Origin: Nectonema munidae
Taxonomy: Eukaryota; Nematomorpha; Nectonematoida; Nectonematidae
Reading direction: 5' to 3'
DNA: 64,000 bases
Assembly (NCBI GenBank): GCA_030549495.1
Contig: JAUIRK010000952.1
Span: forward strand, 1 to 64,000
The notes beneath the pieces are model-generated. The model had not been told where the DNA came from. It saw only the letters and a list, made by a program, of their open reading frames with translations, and ran no database searches. This document shows, piece by piece, positions 34,845 through 46,980 of this stretch (position 1 is its first letter; every line of letters begins with the position of its first letter). A program made the translations under genes and the position numbers.

Positions 34845-35977
34845 TTTCTCTTTGATCTGTTAAAGGCCTTTGACAGAGTTGATCACTCATCAATCTTGAA
34901 ATGAATGTGGGTTTAGTAGAAGTTCGTTGTTTAAAAAGTTGCTTTTTCTAAGAAGCTATCCATCAAAAATGGTGTCCCGCAGGGATCCATTTTGGGGCCC
35001 TTACTTTTCAGCATAGCTATCAACGACATTTTCTTCCTTCCAAACCTTTTTGAGTTTCTGCCCTTTGCAGACGACATCTGCGCTTATCTCCCTTTATCTA
35101 AAGTAAAAAATGGTGAAGTTATCGACACATATAGCTTGAACAAGAACTTAGACCAACTCTACAACAGGTGTTCTGAAAATAATTTGATTTTGAACATAAA
35201 GAAATCGAAATGCATGATAATCTCCAATAAGAATAGGAAATATAACTTTTTAAAGTCCACAGGTATTGCTGAAGAAAAATCTAATCTAAATCGAGTCATT
35301 GGTATTTTATTTTTTACTAAAAATATTTTCCCATTGAAGGTTAAACTTTTGATTTATAAGCCATTTTTCCTTTCTTATGTTAATTATAGCATCATAAATT
35401 TGGCTTCCTTTTGGGAAAAAAGTATTCAAATTCTTCAAAAGAGAGCTGCTATACGAGTAACTTCAGAGATTTTTATTCAGAATGAATTATTGAAAGTGGA
35501 AGATATTTTTAAACAAAGGGTTGGGGTATTTCTCTATAAATATTTCAACGGTTGTTTACAGAATGTTTTCGGGCCACTCATAAGATATAGGGAAAGTCTT
35601 TCACATAACATTAGGAACTCCAATAAACCTTTAAAAATTACCTACTAAATTTACTAAAAGAATCAAGTATTTCTTTAATAAAAAAAGTTAATGAATTTTA
35701 TAATGATAATGTGCAGCTCTTTGAAAATGTATCCATGTCATTACTTTCATTTAAAAAAAAAATAAAAAACCATCTTATGAGTACATACAAAATATTATCT
35801 AATTTAGAATTTACCTTTTGTTTTCCATGTAAACTTTTAAGTTGTAATCGTTGGTTTGCAAAAAAATTTTTTTTTATATTCAACTGGAAAAATCTAATGG
35901 ATATTGATTTTTCCTATAATGATAATCTTGAAAAAGATGATACAGTTCTTCATGTGAATATATATTATAAATATTAA
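34845..35977 (+). pseudogene. LINE reverse transcriptase C-terminal part
   Basis: LLKAFDRVDHSSILK near 34858-34900, then NGVPQGSILGPLLFSIAIND at about 34965-35025, FADDICAYL near 35065, and LNIKKSKCMIISN near 35200: RT motifs A, B, C and D in order. Then ILQKRAAIRVTSE near 35435, and SMSLLSFKKKIKNHLMSTY (about 35735), the typical end of Jockey/CR1-like LINE polyproteins. The 218-codon frame 34992-35648 is intact; frame changes occur before and after it. The 5' portion (endonuclease) is missing. Its 3' end crosses the left boundary of the segmental duplication. Confidence 0.82.
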
Positions 35978-36051
35978 CATATACACATTGTTTGCTCCAC
36001 TTTATTACTTTTGTGAACTCTCTCATTAATTTTCGATAGGTTTGCGTTATA

Positions 36052-36742
36052 AAATAAAGGAGAGGCATGCGCCAAAATATTTGAGCTGAATACAGATCTT
36101 ATCATTTTTTTCTGAAACAATCAAAGAGGAGATGTTTTGATGTCCCCAAATAAGTAGACAGTAGTTAATATAAGGAAGAAAAAATGAATTATAAAGTAAA
36201 AGCTTGACTTTAGTAGGAAACAAGTTTTTGAATCATTTTATGATACGAATGACTCAAAATTATTTATTATTTACATACGAAATATGCTGTTGCCACTTTA
36301 ATTTATTGTCTATTACGACACCCAAAAGATTGGACAATCTCACATTTCAAATTGGTAGATATTAGTTCAGAACACTTACTATTCCCAAATAGCATTGCTT
36401 TAGACTTTTCAAAATTAATACACATAAAGTTAGCTTTGCACCATAAAAAAAGTTTATCGACTTCTTGATTAAAGTAATTAATTTTATTGAAAAACATATC
36501 ACAAGAAAAAGAGATATTGATAGTTAAATCATCTGCATGGAACCTTGAGGAACGCCAGAAATAATTGGTTGAGTATTAGAAAGTAAACCTTCAACAATTA
36601 CAGAGTGGTATCTTGTATGAAAATAAGATGTGAAAAAATGAAAGAGACATTTTTTCAATATATAGGCAGATAATTAGGACTTCATGGAGAACTGTGTCAA
36701 ATGCAAGATAAATTTAAATTTTCAAAATTTTATCAGCTTTTC
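36052..36742 (-). pseudogene. LINE reverse transcriptase remnant (copy 2)
   Basis: Same remnant as at 270-960, inside the second duplication copy. The open piece at 36303-36497 encodes the RT palm/thumb segment with LFLWCKANFMCINFEKSKAM. It carries the same PQGS-to-ADD deletion and the same YINYCLLIWG segment further downstream on the minus strand. It lies tail to tail with the plus-strand LINE that ends near 35990. Confidence 0.75.
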
Positions 36743-37332
36743 AATGGTGATGATATTATTTAATTTAAGTTCAAAATGATCAAATGCATGTAGGCAGGTA
36801 GGTAGATGGCAAAGCCTCTCTTGATAAATAAAAAAATATTGGGATAATTATTTTCCTAAAAAAGAAAAAATTATTTTGGTGTGAAAAGTTGGCAATAAAA
36901 AAAGTTTCTAAATGAAATGGAAGACGATAAAAGATAAAATAAAATATTATTAACTCCATCTATAAAATAAAAAATTTGCAGACCAAATATAACCACATTT
37001 TACAAATTGGGTTCTTGAAGTGAAATATATATTTTTATATAATAACAATTTTATGGAAGCAATTCTAAGAAAGTTTGTGTTAAAAGAAGTTGAATTTTTT
37101 TCTTGCCATTCATTAAAGGCATTCATTATGAAAATAAATTAGAGTGAGTGAGGGAAATCTTTAAGCACTTTCCAGCGTTGGCTGATATGCTTGCTGTATT
37201 GCTATGATTTGGATGGCTTTGATTGGTTGTTTTTATGTGACGGAAAATCGAATTAGTTGTTATGTTCTAAAGGAGCAAGAATAAAAGGAAGGAAAGTGTA
37301 GAAGTGTTGTATTGAAGGGGTGAAATATGAGA

Positions 37333-37779
37333 TTAGGAGTTGAGTGATGGAGGGATAAGATTTTGGTGTGCTTTAAGAATTAGTTCTATTGTGTTTATCA
37401 GGATTGAGAGTTCTTGGAGAATTGAAGAGTGATATAGAAAGTCATAAATGGAGTTGGGGATACCATTGAAATATAAGGGGCAGAATTGGAGTAGTTTAGT
37501 TTGTATGTTTTGAAAGATGGGGCATAGAAGGATGATGTGTATTGGTGTTTCTATTTCTGTGCACCCAAAACGGCAAAGTGGGTTGTTGTATCGTTTGAAT
37601 TTGTAAAAGTAAGCATAGGTTGGGCAGTGAAAAGAGAGCCATCTAATTGTGTTGCGTGCGAGAAAAATGCTTTTATTATTAATCGCAAAATTGATTAGAG
37701 GAGGAGAAATGCTGAGGGATGACCAATTGTTAAGGATGGATGTGTGTGTTGAAGATTTGATGCAGGATAGAGGGTACAA
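37333..37779 (-). pseudogene. LINE ORF2 C-terminal fragment (copy 2)
   Basis: Same 148-residue frame as at 1551-1997, with the C..C...H....C segment of R1/I/Jockey-like LINE polyproteins. Its preservation in both copies reflects the recent segmental duplication, not selection. Confidence 0.65.
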
Positions 37780-38220
37780 TGCTTAAGGTTGTGTTCGATG
37801 TTAATGTTTTGGATAATTGATTTACTATGTACCTGTTGCCCTTGATCTGCAATTTAGTATTGAACAGTGTCATCTAGTTAGTGAAATGCCTTCTATATTT
37901 CTTTGATTTGAATGAACTCTATAATACAATAAAATATTCTCTATTCGTCTAAAAATATTTGACACCGTTTATATTTGTGTAAATATATTAATCACCAAGG
38001 AGTTGAAAGCAACAATGTTCAAATTATTTGCAAAAATAGCTATAGCCCAAAGTTTTCTAACAGGTGTGTTCTCGTACGATTTGAATGAAACAATCAACAC
38101 TGTAACATTATCCTTAAATGTTTATGCAAATGGCATTCCTTAGATCTTCACCGTCATCAACAAAGGCTATCAATGAGCCAGAGAAAAAGTGAAGATTGAA
38201 GACCTCTGCCCATTCACCGT

Positions 38221-38482
38221 TATAATATTATATTTGTCGAATAATCAAAGAATCGAAAAATGTTCAAATCAAAAAATATTTATTCTTTTTAAATATATCG
38301 TTGGCTCCCCTTACTTTTAAAATAGAAAGATAAACCAAGTCTTTAATAATAAATTTTTATCAAATTATGCACATACGAAACTAAAAGTAAGGGGAGCCAA
38401 CGATATATTTAAAAGGAATAAATATTTTTTGATTTGAACATTTTTCGATTCTTTGATTATTATTTGACAAATATAATATTTA
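38221..38482. repeat. Foldback (inverted repeat) element, copy 2
   Basis: Second copy of the foldback at 2439-2700, carried by the segmental duplication, with the same arms and loop. Confidence 0.8.
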
Positions 38483-38741
38483 AAATCGTGCAAATTGCAA
38501 AGTAAAGGTAATAACTTTTGTAACATCATATGAGGTAGCAAAATATGAACAGAAAGTTTCATATTTTTTGCTTTTTTAAAGAATATTTTTCGATTCTTTG
38601 ATTACAGAATTTTATTTTGATTATTTGATAAAATATATTATTTAATATCGTGAAAAAATTACAAAAATATAGGTAATAACTTATCTAACATCCTCTCCCC
38701 GAATGAGGTATATCAAATCTTACATCTAGCAAAATATGAAC

Positions 38742-39072
38742 TGATAGGTTGGAGATGAATTATCGCGGTATACAGGTTGGAGATGAACCAATGAATTATT
38801 GCGGTATACAGGTTGGAGATGAACCAACGTAGTATACAGGTAATAACTTATGTAGCATCGTCTCCCCGAATGAGGTATATCAAATCTTACATCTAGCAAA
38901 ATGTGAACAGAAAGTTGAACATTGTCTCCCTAGTTATTTGTACATGGAATAGAAACCATCGTAGTATACAGGTTGAAGATGAATCATCGTAGTATATAGT
39001 TTGGAGATGAATCATCGTAGAATACAGGTTGAAGATGAATCATCGTAGTATACGGGTTGGAGATAACACGCA
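38742..39072. repeat. Degenerate minisatellite (copy 2)
   Basis: Second copy of the 28-bp-unit minisatellite at 2960-3290. One unit differs by a substitution (GTAATATAC in copy 1, GTAGTATAC here). Confidence 0.7.
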
Positions 39073-39449
39073 AGTTGTCTACCCGCGTTCAACGGTACAG
39101 GTTATGAGAATATATCATTACATAATAGAGAAGAGTTTCCTAAACTCTTTATACTGAAAAAATATTTCTTCAAATATATTACTGAGCTAGAAGGTTGATG
39201 CAATCAGAATTAGAAACAATATAATTTGACTTCATAAAATCGTGCAGTTATGGTACGATTGAGAGCTTACAATGCAAGTATAATCTCGAGTAATAATTGT
39301 GGTGTGTTCATTGTAAAAAAAATTAAAAAGTAAATTTTTCATACAGAAATAATATTTCTTTAATGTGTGTGTATGCGCACGTGTGTTAGATTAGAAAATT
39401 ATAATTATTTTATAAAAATATAGAAATTAATTTGGGGTATTGTAAGGGA

Positions 39450-39650
39450 GTTGTTGTTGTTGTTGTTGTTTTATTTGACACAGCTTGTAAAATGCAAGGA
39501 TTTCGAAAGCTGGCATGAGGCTTTTACAAATTTAAGATGATTAATCACAGTTTTTGTGAATTTGTTTTTTTAGCATTGGGAGCCTTGGGGATCGAACCCC
39601 TGACCTTCAACTGTTAAGCTGAGAGGTACACCCTAACAACCATGAGGCTC
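39450..39650 (-). mobile_element. tRNA-derived SINE (copy 2)
   Basis: Same SINE as at 3668-3868, duplicated with its host block; the head, box B and (CAA)n tail are identical. Confidence 0.75.
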
Positions 39651-41010
39651 GAAAGGGAGTAGTTTATAAAGAAAAAAAAAAACAATATACATTCATGAGG
39701 TTACTTATTGAGAAAAATTGATTAAAACACATATTTTGATCTATTTATCTTATCTTTAGAAATTTATATGCAGTAAACAATAATAAAAATAATATTTATC
39801 CAAAACATTTTTTTTTTCGAGGAATCAAAGTGTAAATCAAACCCGCACTTAAATTTTAGAGAACTAATTCAAAAGTTATAAGTAAAAAACGAAGGTTAAT
39901 TTATAAAAAACCGAAAACTAAAAAGATTTTCTAAAAATCTAAAAATAAATTTTGGTTCTGATAGTAGAGTGGTTTTATAATTGTGTTGGAAATTGTTACA
40001 AATTAAAGGTGAACATTTGTCAATTGTCAAAATGTAACAATATAAAAATCTACAAATTAATTTAAGGTATTGTAAGGAAGTAGTTTATAATGAAAAAAAG
40101 AATATAAATTCATGGAAAATTTTATTAAAACACATAATTTGAATTTTTTGATATTTTTTTCTTCAGTGAACACATCAATAAGCGTAATCCAAAATATTTT
40201 TTGTGACATAGCAATTTTTATGCACTAAACAATAATAAAAATAATATTTATCTTTAAAAATAAAAAATAAAATAAAATTGTATTCTGAAAATCCATAAAA
40301 AATGCAATTTAAAAAATATGCATCCCTCATCTGCTAATTAATGGTAATGAAGCCCATGGAATATAAAAACAATAAAATGGTATTTCTCAAGTAATTATGA
40401 TATAAGTAATGTATTCTGAGTAATGAAGTTATAAAAGTTTGGGAAATAAGGCCCCATAATTATATCTTTTTGAAAAGGAGGCGTAATAGCTTAGGCTTTG
40501 AAAACCACTGAACTATTTTTTTCACAGTTGCTACCACCATCCAAAAGTTAGGATACATTCATTTGGAAGATAAGCTATACTGCTACTGCATAGAGTTGGA
40601 ATTAGCTTGAAATTCGTAAGATTGAAAAATTGTTAGGAAAGTGAAGAAATGTTAAGTAGTTAGAAACACGCGAACCCCGGCATAGTACAGTCCTGTGTTA
40701 CAACTATTTATCTTACGCCACGTATATTTAAGAATCGTTTTGGTATGGGAATCGGATCTGAATGGCTCCGATGCTTTGGAAAACTCCCGATTATTCTGTA
40801 CGATTCCGATTAATCGTCCATGTTTATTTATAAAATATTTTAGACAATTGTTTCAGCACTAAGAAAAGTGTGATGGAGAATTGGTGTAAATTGTAAAGTT
40901 GGGTGTAGTTGAATGTCCCTGACAGTAAATACATAGTATGCTCCTACAGTGTGGAGATACTTGAATGGAGTTTTTTGTGTTTTCAAGCCTTATGAAGTAA
41001 GAATAATCTT

Positions 41011-41985
41011 GAAGTTAGACCTTTTCGTAAAGTAGTGGCCATAAACAGTCTTAACGAAAAAGGAATATGCGATGCTTCTCTACTCAGAATATCTGTGCAG
41101 AGTGATCTGTTTGGCCATATCTTGGCTGTTGAACCTCCATATTTGAGTGAAATTTCGCTCACTACCATAAGTCCTGCAAGTCTTTTTATTTCTGGTGTGT
41201 TCGCTTTCGGCATCAACAATCGATGTGGTCTCTTCAAAGAATGGGATGGCCTTAAGCGGTCTTGTAAAAAGTAAGAGTTAACTGCTAAGTTAGGCCTAGG
41301 CACATCTGAAAATGCTGTTTGGAGTCCCCCGTTGAATGATTATTTGCAACTTATCTCCTGGCACAACATGAACGGGAAAACTCTGATTTGATTGCCAAAA
41401 ATACTTTATGCAATGAATCCATTCTATTCGATTGCAAGTTGATCAGATTTAAGTCTCCGTATTTCACCATTGAAGTTTCAACCATTCAAGAAAACGCAAT
41501 CTTTCTAACAAGAGCAGTTGTTTCAAAGTTAAAAGATTAAAGCCATCATTTGAACGATGCTGAGAATTATTACTGTTTCATACCAGAAATTTATATTTCT
41601 GGTTCAGATGATCTTTCTTACTTTTCAGCTTTTAGTATTTGTAAGAGGCTAATTGAAGATGCTAAAGTTCCTTCTGGGTTCAGTGTTTTCACTGGCAGAT
41701 TTTTTAAAAGTATGATTTAATAATTTCGTGCTACAGAAAAGATATAACTTTATGTGGCACTGTTAATGGAAAATTTTGAGAGCTGACTACCTTAAATCAT
41801 TGAAACTTTCTGAATGCGAAAGTAGGACAGTTTACTCTGATTATGGCTCTCTTAGTGCTTATATGGCGAGAAGAAAAGTTAAAGTTGTGTATGTTTATCA
41901 TCACAACACAGAAATGTTCAAACAATGGGAGAACATTCTAATCCTGAAAGTTTACAAAAAAAATTTTTTTTTAATATTTAATTAA
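41011..41985 (+). pseudogene. Unrecognised decayed coding region (copy 2)
   Basis: Counterpart of 5230-6192 in the second duplication copy. Two adjacent substitutions (ATATGGCGAG versus ATATAGCCAG) distinguish the copies near 41864. Family not recognised. Confidence 0.3.
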
Positions 41986-43715
41986 AAAACTAAATTAAAT
42001 TATTAAATTTATATTTAATTTTTTAACTTGTTTGTTTAATTTCAATATTAATATTGAAAAGGGGTAAAAAAATACAGAAACATGGGAAAAAAAATTGAAA
42101 AATAAAATACGATGAAAAATCAACCTAAAATTCATTTTTTTAAATATATCTATATTTCTTTTTTGAAAAAAATAAGTTGATAACACCTAATGGCATCTTT
42201 TTTTCAGATTTTTTTTATATATATAAGTCTGGGGTAGATGTTGCTAATAGAATGATCAAAAATTATAGATCATACACGCCATGCCGACGAAGATAGCCTT
42301 TAGCAGCTTTCTGTAATTAGTTAGACAATGCTGGTCTAAACACATGGATTGTAGCACTTTCCCTAACTCTAGACAAAATGGTAGAAAGATTTTTACAAAA
42401 AAACTTTCTTTCCTGCTAGCTGAAGAAAGCATCAAAGTAAGAGCAACAAAGCTTTAACTTCTTTTGCAAATAAAATTTTTTATCTTTCTACCGTTTCAAA
42501 GAAAGTTGCGATGAACAGGCAAGTTCAAAGAGAGGTGCTTGTTATATATGTTTGAATAAAAGAGATAAAACACCAAGAAATTGCTCAAAGTGACTTCGTT
42601 CATCTTCAAAAGTCAGTCTAAAATTGTTTGTTCTAGATGTATAACACCATATTTTTTAAAAAACCTTTTTCTAAAAGTTTTACTCTTTAGGTTTTGTAAT
42701 AAATAAATTGAAACTATTTACAAATGTTTTTTTTGCAAAAATGGTTTGTTTTTTCAAAAAAAATTAACGCCATCTACAGTTTTTTATTATAATTTCAAAA
42801 CATTTATCATAAGTTTAAAAATTCGCAAAATTTTTGAAATAATTTTTTTTGATTGATACCCTTAATTTATGTAGTTTTCGTCAATGAAATTTTTTTGTAA
42901 AATGGGATTAAAAATGTGTCGCACAATTCACTTTACAAACTAAATATATCTGTGGGTAGCAATAATATGAAGATAATATAGGATGGTTCTTTGCTTTTCT
43001 ATTTTAGCCTACATTTGTTGCTATAAATTTTAACTTTAAGTGGCAATGTGTCTCCGTACAGAGTAATCAACCCCCCTAACCAATTCATTAGGTATGAACC
43101 AGGCTTGTTGACAATTTCTGAGATGAGAGGCTGAGAAATATCTTTCAGCTCCTAATCAATATTGCATCGGATAGTTGGGTTGTCGAATAAATGAGGTCTG
43201 ACTATATTACCTATGAGTCCTCTAATATAACCCGTTCCATATTGTCTTTAGAAGAGAGACATGTTTAACTCTAAAAATGTTTTTTGTAATTTTTTTCATG
43301 GAAAATAAAAGAAAAATGCAGCAAGATGATATTCTGTCCTTTTTATTGCTAAAAAATGAAAATCGTTTTTAAAAAAACAGAAGTCTCAAGCCATCATACA
43401 GAAGAGCAAGACAAATTCAGACAATACCAGGGCAGACTCACCTCTACCAGTATCATATTGTCGTATGTATATTCTTCCATAGATTTAAAAAAAACAACGA
43501 AATTTTGTTATTTTATTAATGGACTGTATCTCCTATCTCCTTTTTTGAGATAATAAAACAAACTTTTTAAAATAAAAAATGATCATTTGATGTAATCAGT
43601 AAACAACATGTTAAAAAATTTTCATAGCAGAAATAAAATATATTATCATTCTTTAAAATAAATTAACAGGATTTTAAAAAATAGGAACAGATGTTGCCAG
43701 GAAAAAAACTCCATT

Positions 43716-45359
43716 TTATTCGACTTTATCCGATTTCAAACTATCACTTCTTGTTTTATCTCTGACTTCAAATGCATCGCTAAGAATGTGCATTCCGGTG
43801 TGTTTCATCGTTCGCACAGCCAGAGATTTTGGGCCCAGATGGTGAATGTTGTAGCCAGTCATGACGCTATTTCCTAAAGCGCCTATAGATTTTTCGGAAA
43901 ATTGTCTCGCTTGATCGCCATATTTGTGATCAATGATATTTATTGTTTCATTGGACAAGCTGCAAGCAATGGTTTTAGCTGCATTTTCTAAACTTACATA
44001 CACAACACTAAACCCCTTTATACCTGATTCTGTCACATCCAAAACCGCATTAACAGTCTCTTCTGCTTTCTCTTTTGAAAGAAGGGATTGTGGAATGAGG
44101 GACGGAGTCCTTTTTTTGATTTGATTGGCCAACGCTCTGCCAAGAGCAACAGTTGCATCCCCTAACTTATCCACAGCAAATTTTGTAACCTTTACAGCGC
44201 CTCTACTTCCAAGATGGGCAGCCGAAGCTCCAAACATATACACACGAGATATGTTGACCTCTTCTTCACCAGGTTTCATTTCTGATTTTATCTTCTCTCC
44301 CTTCTCCTTAATCACGTTATCAGCTCTAGAGCTTCCTGTTTGAACTGCGTTTGCCAGCCAACAAGAACCTGACAAAATTGCATTGGAAAGCTTTTCAGCT
44401 AATGTGATTTGAGATTTATTTTTTTCATCTTCTTCATATTCTGTTGTTGCAAGCGTATTACTGGGACACAACACAACAGCTTGCTCATTAGGTGCACTTT
44501 CTTTAGTTTTATTCACTTTTTCTATAGGTGCAGGTTTTTCAAATTCAGTACTCGATGACTTGAAAAAAGATATCTTTTTCAAAATACTCTCAAATAAAGC
44601 AATTACATCCTTTGAAACTGATTTGGTAAAAAGTATTCCGATGCTTGAAGCGTCATCTGGTGCTGTTAAGTCAGGAAGAATGTATGCAGAAATGTCCTCA
44701 CCAACATTTGCCTGTAGAATGGGCGATTTATCAGGGTATAGAGGGTAAACCCATGATCCATTGCCTATATGTAAGAAAGCAGGTGGGATTTTGGGTTTAG
44801 TAGGATCGCTACTATTTTCATCATCATCACATGCTTTGATTAAATATATCTTTAAAGGAAAGGATTCTGAGGAAGACGAAACTAAACCTTCTTGTGTGAC
44901 AAAAAAGACACGAGCTCCTGAAGGGATTTCAAATAGTAATTCTGCATCCTTTTGATCGTTAACAAAGTCGAAATCAGCATTTTTGCTACCTTGAAGAGAT
45001 TTTGAAACGTTCTCTTGAACAAGATCTCTATCTGTTTCTCTGAGAGCTGTGAGTGAAGGATATAAGTTATAACAGGATTCTTGCATGTCGTCTGTCTTAG
45101 AGTCTAAATCTATTAAACGATTAATTGTGTTTTCTTGAGTGTACTTAATTTTTTGCAAGATATCATTGACGATGACTTGTTCATTTTCTTCAAATGTTGA
45201 GGTATTGAAGGCAATGACTTGAGCAATGAGCATAAGGCCGTATCTATAAAGTGTCATGCACTCACTTTTAGACCCGTTCTTTTCATCCAAACACAACGCC
45301 TCTTCAATAACGTGATAAGCGGTGTCAGAGATGTCTTTAAACTGATTGAAATTTTCCAT
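43716..45359 (-). CDS. SPART: Spartin (MIT plus senescence domain)
   Basis: An uninterrupted 547-codon frame with ATG at 45357-45359 and TAA at 43716-43718. Residues about 1-85 form a helical MIT-like region (MENFNQFKDISDTAYHVIEE start, then LYRYGLMLIAQ). Near residue 148 is the conserved SGARVFFVTQEGLV strand of the middle beta domain. Residues about 315-520 form the plant-senescence-associated domain, Gly/Ala-rich amphipathic segments such as YMFGASAAHLGSRGAVKVTK. In animals spartin acts on lipid droplets, endosomes and mitochondria; this is family knowledge. Human spartin is 666 residues, so this one is shorter. No intron is evident. Its last 17 codons (with stop) lie inside the duplicated block and reappear at 7928-7978. 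Confidence 0.88.
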   Translation of the reverse strand: MENFNQFKDISDTAYHVIEEALCLDEKNGSKSECMTLYRYGLMLIAQVIAFNTSTFEENEQVIVNDILQKIKYTQENTINRLIDLDSKTDDMQESCYNLYPSLTALRETDRDLVQENVSKSLQGSKNADFDFVNDQKDAELLFEIPSGARVFFVTQEGLVSSSSESFPLKIYLIKACDDDENSSDPTKPKIPPAFLHIGNGSWVYPLYPDKSPILQANVGEDISAYILPDLTAPDDASSIGILFTKSVSKDVIALFESILKKISFFKSSSTEFEKPAPIEKVNKTKESAPNEQAVVLCPSNTLATTEYEEDEKNKSQITLAEKLSNAILSGSCWLANAVQTGSSRADNVIKEKGEKIKSEMKPGEEEVNISRVYMFGASAAHLGSRGAVKVTKFAVDKLGDATVALGRALANQIKKRTPSLIPQSLLSKEKAEETVNAVLDVTESGIKGFSVVYVSLENAAKTIACSLSNETINIIDHKYGDQARQFSEKSIGALGNSVMTGYNIHHLGPKSLAVRTMKHTGMHILSDAFEVRDKTRSDSLKSDKVE

Positions 45360-46980
45360 CTTTCTTCAAAAGCTTAATACAAATAAAAAAGATTAATTAG
45401 TTAATCATTATAATTTAGACCAAAATATTTGATTTCCTTTCAATTTCATTTTTTTAAAAAATCTTAATAAAGTAGTCATAAATACTACTTTTTTAGATGG
45501 GCCAACAAAAATTATTTCTTAGTGTTCCATACGTTAAATATGTGGGCCAAAGAAAAACTGAACATTAAGGCAGTGTATACTAACTTACTTACAATGATTA
45601 CTAGAAATAAAATCTTTGCGAGACTAGTACTTAAAAGGACAATTCGCCCCCTATAAAATTGAGCCAGTATATGCGTTTGACGTATTGGTGTGTGTTCTCT
45701 TCTTAGTGTGCATGGATGTGTGTTTCTATCAACAGTTAAATCTGTGTATCGGCCCAACTATGCTAACTAGATAAATGACTAACAAACTAACCAAATAATT
45801 AACTAACTAAACCGGTATGAATCAGTGAAATATTTAAGTTTTATTTTAAAAAGCACATCAGTTATATACTTAGCAAAAATTGACGAAACACAAAAACTTT
45901 GTTTTTCATTCGGAGACATTTTCGTGGGTCAAAAAACTCCTAAATGTGCGATAGGAAGTAATAAAGCTTGGCAAGCCCTGATAAAGAGATTGCATGTTTT
46001 GATTTGAAAATGTGCACTCTTCGTGTCGATCAAGGGTCCTGAATAGAATAAAAAAAGTTTAAAGTTGTATTTCAAAAGATCTGAAGAGTAACGAACAACA
46101 AAACGTTGTTTTTGGAAGTCATTCTTTTATCACTATTATATTTACAATTAGGTAAGACATTTCTTTCGGACAATTTTTAATATATGTAGATAATTTTGCA
46201 ATTTATCTTGAATGAGGTTCTATATTTGAAAATATACAATTTATCTGAATATATTTGAAGCAGCATATTAAATCCTTCTCAACTTCCCAAGTAATTTTCT
46301 AAATTAAATTAGAATTTTTCCATTTTTTTAAATTTTAATTATTTAAATATTATTTTTAAATTTGAAATTTAGACGTTTTTAAAATTTTGAAATTCAATAA
46401 TGTATTTATATAATAGTTATGGGTTATATAATATATATATTTGAGTTATGACATCGTCAAAAATTGGGATTCAGGAATGTAAATTTATATATTTACGTGA
46501 CTATGTTTTTGTCATTTAAACTTAAAACAAAGATATTTTTGGAATTAGCGCAAAAAACTAAGCTGATATGATAATATTTAGCATACGCAAAAATTTTTTT
46601 TTCAAATATACAGTACTGGCAAATATAGGAAATTCCTATGTTGAAATTTTGACCTAAAATATCTCGAGAAGTACAAATCGTGTGAAAACTGGAGATGGCT
46701 CATTCAAAAGAGCATTAAAAACTATCGATTTTATCTCGGAAAATATTTTATTCTGTGTGTTTTTTGGTTGATCAAAAATTCAAAATTTTCAAATTTGGGC
46801 GCCATTTTTCGAGAAAGTATAATATTTGAGTAGACGAAGATAGAGGCGCTATCCTTAACAAAAAATAAAATCCGCAATTATGATATTAAATTTTTGATTT
46901 TGTGATAATTGAATTATGCATTAATAAATTGTTGAAAAGTAAATATACATCTTTGTTTATTCATTTGTTTGGTAAATATA
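45360..46980. other. Spartin 5' flank and intergenic DNA
   Basis: AT-rich, with a degenerate ACTAAC(T/A)AA stretch at about 45765-45810. No recognisable gene. The spartin promoter should lie in the first few hundred bases, but no TATA or initiator element stands out. Confidence 0.4.

Larger units (their letters stand above)
35783..43766 (+). repeat. Segmental duplication, copy 2 (source copy)
   Basis: Direct counterpart of 1-7978. Its left flank continues a LINE reading frame (35711-35977) without interruption, and its right edge lies inside the intact spartin coding sequence. Both flanks therefore look ancestral. It carries the same LINE remnants, foldback, minisatellite, SINE and decayed open frames as copy 1. 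Confidence 0.93.

Noticed and set aside
1-43766. A simple 35.8-kb tandem duplication
   Set aside because: After 43766 the sequence continues as spartin and not as the satellite element found after 7978, so only the roughly 8-kb block is shared.
43933-44955. Plus-strand frames opposite spartin
   Set aside because: Shadow frames of the well-supported minus-strand spartin gene.
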